Origin: Isoetes taiwanensis
Lineage: Eukaryota; Streptophyta; Lycopodiopsida; Isoetales; Isoetaceae
NCBI GenBank assembly: GCA_021234155.1
Contig: JAJEKV010000092.1
Span: 3,854,561-3,918,560, forward strand
Direction of reading: 5' to 3'
Length of the DNA: 64,000 nucleotides
Made by a program: the position numbers and the translations under genes. Below the pieces are notes generated by a model. The model had not been told where the DNA came from and did no database searches. It worked only from the letters and a program-made list of their open reading frames with translations. Shown piece by piece: positions 58,462 to 64,000 of the stretch. Positions within the stretch are counted from its first letter, which is position 1, and each line of letters starts with the position of its first letter.

Positions 58462-59164
58462 ATCTGCTTTTCAATTATCCATGACCGCCTATTTAAGGAT
58501 GAAGACTTAGATGGCCTGCTGGATGTCTCCAATTTCTGACTAAAACCCCAAAGAACGTGATTCTTTGCGAAGGTTTAGGTTTCAAATTCCACACTGCGTT
58601 CTTTTGTAGCCTATTTGTACGTTCTAATATTGTCAAAATACGGTTTTGGTGTGCAACAAAGTCCTAGGTGAATCAAATAATCCCGTTCAAATTAAAAAGT
58701 TCTGGTCCATATGATAATGTGGCCCCGGTCAGAAATGGTAGTTTTTGTTACATATGATTGTGTAAGGTTAGGCCAGGTATTCGCATGCAAATACGTATGT
58801 TGGTGATGCTGGCATCTGGGATGCATTTTGGAAACCTGCGTGGCAGGAGGAGCCTGTGTTTTGTCCAGAGATCTGGATTGGGTCAGGCGTGGAGGCCGCT
58901 GCAGGTGTGCGTGACCGAGGAGGATGCTAAATCCGGCTGCGTGAGGTGTCCTTTCGCTTAATCCGGCTGCATCAGGTGTCGGATGGGTTAGTTTAGGTGT
59001 CGCCAGCACAAACTTGGCCGTTTTTGCAGATGATGTCTTGTGAGTGTTGTTCTGTGGTATACCAGGCTTGCGTGAGCGGCAAGGGTGGAGCGATCTGCAC
59101 AGACCAGAGGTTAGCATCCTGGCCATGTTTCTTGTCTGTTTTCATTTGTTCATCCTTTGTTCAT

Positions 59165-59348
59165 CATGTCTTCTATGAGGAGGGCTGCTAAAAAGGCTAA
59201 AGCTAGTGGGCGTCTGCCTCCTTCTATGCCATTGACTACCATTCCAAGCTTCAGTTGTCAATGGCATGCATTCGATGATCCTATGTGTGGTTTTATTCGT
59301 TCCCTGGAAGCCAACAAACATGATTTGTTAGTGAGCTTGGGGAATTGA
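59165..59348 (+). CDS. Small basic hypothetical ORF, 60 aa
   Basis: From ATG 59166 (about) the frame reads MSSMRRAAKKAKASGRLPP, then SMPLTTIPSFSCQWHAFDDP, ending at TGA 59348. It looks like the N-terminus of a transposon protein or an isolated fragment. A perfect hairpin follows at once. Unrecognised. Confidence 0.2.
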
Positions 59349-59360
59349 ACCCCAAGCTCA
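59332..59360. repeat. Perfect 11-bp-arm hairpin
   Basis: Arms TGAGCTTGGGG and CCCCAAGCTCA around a 7-base loop, overlapping the end of the small ORF. The flanks (58462-59160 and 59361-62080) hold no gene I can support; a GGGGTTCGATTCCCC element at about 59914 resembles a tRNA T-arm but lacks the rest. Confidence 0.5.
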
Positions 59361-62080
59361 CAAAGGGAGATCCCAGTGTAGGGGGTCTCCATTATGCCCA
59401 GGGGCCAAAGCCCTCTGCAAGCCTGCAGATGTTAGTAAGGAAATGCAATGAACAAAGCATGAGCAAGACATAGCATCAAGCAATAGAATATCGCATATTC
59501 ATAGGCTTTAATCATAATACATGAACATCAAGACAGGCAAGACCATTAAGTAACCTTAGCTAAGGAATTGGTAATCCCTTTTAGAGGATGATGTGGCATC
59601 GTTGGGTAAAATCCCAAAAGGAGGCAACGAAGCTATGCGGCGACCGAATGGCCTTCCAGGCCATCGATCTTATCCTTCAGGGATCTGATTTGACCTACAG
59701 AGGGCACAATTTCTAAGTTCGGCCCTTGGACTTCAAGGGGAGCCCATCAGTTTGCCAGATGATGAAGTATTTAAGAATCCAAGATTGTAGAGCCATCACA
59801 ACCCTGTGCAAGATCAGGAATGGCATGAGAGGGCATGGCCGAATGTGTTCGATGGCTCCTATGCATGGTCCGACCGCGACATTGAGGTAAGCCATAAGCT
59901 TTGGAATTATCTGGGGTTCGATTCCCCAGGCTCTTGTCATAATGTGTCCTTCTGTGGTGTTCTTCATGCTCTTGGCTCATGGAATGTTGCCATACAATGA
60001 TTGATCATGTTGTTTTTATACTATACTGTATTGTAGCGAAAATACTTCTTTATCCAATGGTCTCTGATGCCTTAATAATGTCCCCTTGAAAGTCGGGTCA
60101 ACAGGGGCCAGTTTGACCTGCAAAAGACCCGCTTTGCACGCTCTGGATTTATGGAGAGGGAATATGCTGCCAGATGTGCCCTTATCCAATGGTTGAGAAG
60201 CCATAATACAAGCTTTAACCATAATACAACCATAAAATAGTGTAGGATATACGGCCGGTCCAAAAAATGGCGTATAAGGATTTAGGCTAATTAACCATAG
60301 ATCCTAGGGTTTTTTTTGTTATATGTTATACTAGTAGGATTTTCTTACTAAGCTACTTATCTATAGGGAATGCCAATATTATATTTAATATACGCCTACA
60401 ATATTAAATGATGTTAAACAACCATCTCCCAAACATTTTTCATCATTAGAGTACATGCATTATAGGTTGTGCAATGTGTACTACAACATTTGATGAGCTC
60501 GTAGAATGGCCTGAAATAGAAAAGTTTGACTTTGTTTCTATTTGACGTGCTTGTAAAGAGAGTTCTCATTACATACAAGTCTAATACATGATTCTTTGTA
60601 AATTTTGTTAAAGAAAACATTCCATGCTGACCATTTTCTAAATACTTGTTACAGGAAAGTTCCTAATGGATTTCGTAACAAAGGGGCCAATCCGGTTCAA
60701 ATTAATATAATCCTATTAGTTTTGTAAACAAAATATTTTTTTCCTAGTGGGAAAAAAAGGTTCGTTATACATTGGTTTTGGGTTGCTCGAAGTGCAAATA
60801 GGGGAGGGTGCCCATAAAGCGCCCACCTATTTAATTTTTTTAATCTCTATCTTGATAGAACATAATGAAATCTCAAAGTAGCTTTCAAAAAATGATACTA
60901 AACATGAGTCGTCCCAATAGACCACCAAATGCCCTTCAATGGACCACTGAAAGCCCTTTAAAAAACCACCAAATTCTCACAATTGACATTCATTGGCTCA
61001 TAAGTGCCCATTAATAGAGTATGTATCTAGTTCAATTTCAATTACTTCTTAAAGTGGGCTATTAAATTGCGTAAAGGTGGGATCTCAAAGGGTAAAAAGT
61101 GGGCAATTAGGGGCCAAAAAGTGGGCGATTGAAGGGGAGTGGATGGAAGAAAGGCATCCTCTCTGACCCTAGGGATGTAGGAAAGACCCTTTTTCAAACC
61201 CATCGATCTTGGCATATGAATTTGGTCCAGGTTATTTGGCTTGTCAATTTGCAGAAACTTTGTTGGATATAATCAGGTTGCATACACCTTAGACTTCACC
61301 AAACAGTAGTGATGAACATGAAAAGAATAGAGTATAAAGGGTTCTCGAAATCAAGCATCTGCTAAATCATCTTAGTAATCTGATTCATAAGCATCGAATA
61401 TATAATTTCTTCATGAGTTTAATTTTTTCATGAGTTTAATGGTGGGTATTTCGAAATTTCTCAATGTTACGGCTAAATCTCCTGTAGGTTCTCGTCAAAG
61501 GAGGCATATTAGCAATGGAATACGAGTTTAACTAGTATTGCTATCACTATAATGCTTAAAGAAACCAAGTTATGTAATGGGCTTCAAGAGTGGTGCAAAC
61601 CTTGCAACTCAGATATTCTGACTCCTCGCAGGATGTTCGATATCCTGGTCAAACATATTCCTCCTTCCTCAACCATAGTGGCCGCATTCCAACTTCTCAT
61701 TGCTTTTCAATAACTTAAGATGGATGAACCCTCCACCTCCAACTCTTAGCATACCAATATGGTCTCCCATGTTCTCAGGCAATTTCTTTCAGATGATGCA
61801 CCGACTCTCACTCCACTTCTGTCCACTGCCGCATGATATCATTTTTGCACATTGATCTGTTTACATTCCACATCCCCCTCCCCCACCAAAGGACCGCAAT
61901 CCTCCATCCATTATGGATGTTTTGGCAGTCGTTAGAGGAAATTTTGAACATATTTTGCAGGATCAATCTTTTTATCCACTTCAAAGCCACAACCCAGAGC
62001 TCACAAACATACTTACCTTGATCTTGACAAAAAGGCCTAGATTTTCTATACGTAGCTGATGACCTTACACCCCATAACTT

Positions 62081-63554
62081 TGTGACGTTCCACGTATTTA
62101 TACGGTATATGTATAAATATGCTGACACGTCACGCAGTAAGAATACGCCACCATGGGGTATGTTAACCTAGGGGGTTGACCTAAAAGGGATTAATTTAGC
62201 TATGCTAAATTAATAAGGGGTTAATTAAGGGAAAGACACCTAGCCAAATTCGATTGGCCAGCAGGAAACTGCTAATTTGAGCCAGCAAATTGGATCCCAA
62301 TTCCCATTTGCCCCAAATCGATTTCAAGGAGAGGAGCTGCTGGGCGCCCAGATTGATTGAAGATGGAGATGCCACATGACAATGGATCTAGCAGGAATTC
62401 GGGTTAGTGGATAGATTAGCTTGACATTCTAGGGCTAGCGCCTCTGTCAGTCTTCTCTGGGTGTCTTTGATTATGATTAACCCTTGTTTGATAGTTAGAA
62501 CTATTCTGAACTATGGATTATGTTCTGTGATATATGGATGGATGTATCTTTGGTAGTATCTTTGTTAGTTCTTCCGAAAAAGCAGGGTTTAAGGGGGGTA
62601 GAGACCTCTGCGACCTATGTTCGTTAGTATGCTCCTAGTATCTCCCCTAGTACCCAGTAATTGCGGCCTGTGTACAAGATCCCACCGAGCTGTGGAATCT
62701 ATGGTATCATTGAAGCACCAGACAAGGGGCCGTAGTGATGAAGTGTGGGGTGGGGTCTCGCCTGAGCATAAAAGGCTAACGGGACTCCTTCAGTGAGCTA
62801 GGCCTAATAGCTGGCCAATGAACCCGGCCGGGTATGGGTCTGACACTCCCTGGGTACAGTTGTGTGAGCACCCTGTACTTTGAGTAGACTTAGGGGAGTA
62901 AGTCGGGTATGGGTGCGGGGATCGCTGATGCGACACGCATTCTCTAGCTCACCCATGGATTCACTGCGACTCTGGGAAGGGACACTTCCCTGACCTGCCT
63001 CATCGGACCGGGGAGTAGTTCCGAAGGGTGATGCCTTGGAATTGCGTCTCCTGAAGGCTACAATGACGCCATAGCTTGAATCAGCTCATCTGCAAAGTGT
63101 GCACAGGAGGGGCGGATGGAGTGGACAACCCTAGCCAATGTTCTATGCCAGCCAACGCCATGTCAAGATTCGGTCTGCTGTTCTCCTGAGACCTAGCCGT
63201 CAGTCGAACCTCACTGGAGTCTGAGCCGGGGTAGAACCTTGGGTTTGGGGAGTTTTCTCTAGTATTAAATGTGTTCCCTCTGTTATTATCTGTTGGATGG
63301 ATGTGCCGCCCTTCATGGTGGCTATTTATGATATGATTATATTGTATGCTAACTTGTATTCACGCTTCCGCGACATAGGAGTCCCATCGAAGGCGTGGGC
63401 CGAATGACACCTCTGTGTCCTTCACCCGGGCATCTCTCTATAGATGGTCCGAGTTAGACGGAGGGCCCTGCTCATGGCGAGTTGGTTGCCATGGGAGGGG
63501 AAGGTCCCCGTATGTATACGTCCGGAGCGCCGTATATGTTCAGGGAGCGTCACA
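62081..63554. mobile_element. 1.47-kb TG...CA repeat, solo-LTR-like (copy B, inverted)
   Basis: Begins TGTGACGTTCCACGTATTTA and ends GGGAGCGTCACA. Read on the minus strand it follows copy A (51599-53180): GTATACATACGGGGAC near one end, the TCGCGGAAGCGTGAATACAA region, CACTCCATCCGCCCCTCCTG, and the GGTTAAC/CCATGGTGGCGTA block near the other. No target duplication is visible (AACTT against GTAGT). No PBS or PPT lies beside it, so it is a solo LTR or another terminal-repeat element. Confidence 0.65.
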
Positions 63555-64000
63555 GTAGTATGAGAGCATGATTTTGGTGGACCAGATCATTGCACTGGCC
63601 TGGCCATGCTCTAACCCGATAGAATGTTAAGTAGTTGGGGACTTTAACATAGAAAGACTCCTCTAGAGCCTTGTAGTTAGTTGTTTGAGGCCAAGAATGT
63701 TGTTAGTAGGTCTTTGTGAAGGAGATTTAGTGGTATAAAGGTAGAAAGTCTGTGCAGTTAGACAGGGCAGGGTCCCTTCAAAATGCCATAACTTTATCTA
63801 GGAAGCTCGGAATTGGAAAATGTTTATTCCATTGCGTCGGGGACCCTCGAATTAGCTTAGGACGCCCTTCAGTTGGCTGGAAATGGTAAACATATGGCCA
63901 CAAACCCAAAATTGGCGCACTTGGGTAAAAACGAGTTTCTTTTGCGATTTAAAACGTCAAAATACCCAAGTCCGCCGGTTTGACCAGGCGTTGACCTTTT
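63555..64000. other. Window end, no feature seen
   Basis: Nothing recognisable as coding or repeat, to the end of the window. Confidence 0.3.

Noticed and set aside
58487..58497. TATA box for the WDR82-like gene
   Set aside because: The AT-rich CCTTAAATAGG is only about 30 bases from the ATG, too close for a normal leader; it may be part of the 5' UTR.
59870..59940. tRNA gene suggested by GGGGTTCGATTCCCC
   Set aside because: No A box, anticodon arm or complementary acceptor stem could be built around this T-arm-like element.

Overview
This is nuclear DNA of a land plant: spliced genes with GT-AG introns, a PPDK regulatory protein with a plastid-targeting-like N-terminus, a plant-type short MAT1, and a dense load of plant transposable elements and (GA)n microsatellites. 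The transposon mix suggests a large repeat-rich genome, perhaps a lycophyte or fern. That placement is inference; nothing here fixes the species.

Three host genes look intact when spliced by eye: a CDK-activating-kinase assembly factor MAT1 (24248-25879, +, 5 exons, 179 aa), a pyruvate phosphate dikinase regulatory protein RP1 (42315-44566, +, 3 exons, 411 aa) and a WDR82/Swd2-type WD40 protein (55213-58461, -, 10 exons, 325 aa). A short Ser-rich acidic ORF with a TATA-like box (2310-2732) may be a fourth.

The rest is mostly mobile DNA. At 0-12.3 kb there are three LINE copies sharing a 3'-terminal hairpin. One is a GC-rich full-length-like copy (about 3.8-9.6 kb) that splits a PIF/Harbinger transposase gene. 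At 12.6-16.1 kb there is a copia RNase H remnant, a foldback element and a decayed gene resembling a Replitron/CRESS-type HUH endonuclease, which is cut by a 431-bp MITE. At 17.2-21.8 kb there is a broken zinc-finger transposase-like gene with a PIP-box-like motif. At 27-30 kb there are copia remnants and MITEs, one with its empty site visible in a paralogous copy.

The most unusual region is 32.5-40.7 kb. A leftward gene with a ParB/sulfiredoxin-like domain followed by a permuted N6A/N4C DNA methyltransferase-like domain lies head-to-head with a rightward DDE-transposase-like gene. The shared 1.5-kb promoter region, one intron and the 3' flank hold about 13 copies of a 16-bp palindrome centred on GCGGCCGC, some in 109-bp iteron-like repeats and some at the ends of a large hairpin. 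This resembles a bacterial ParB-parS or ParB-methylase arrangement inside a plant transposon. Both genes carry frame breaks in this copy.

At 45.9-53.6 kb there is a hAT remnant and a 5.8-kb copia-like LTR element with a 5-bp target duplication. Its interior carries PEX6 (AAA ATPase) fragments and other host-like coding sequence instead of recognisable gag-pol. A 1.5-kb TG...CA repeat sits inside it, and an inverted relative of that repeat lies at 62.1-63.6 kb. All translations and splice sites were read by eye; no database search was run.
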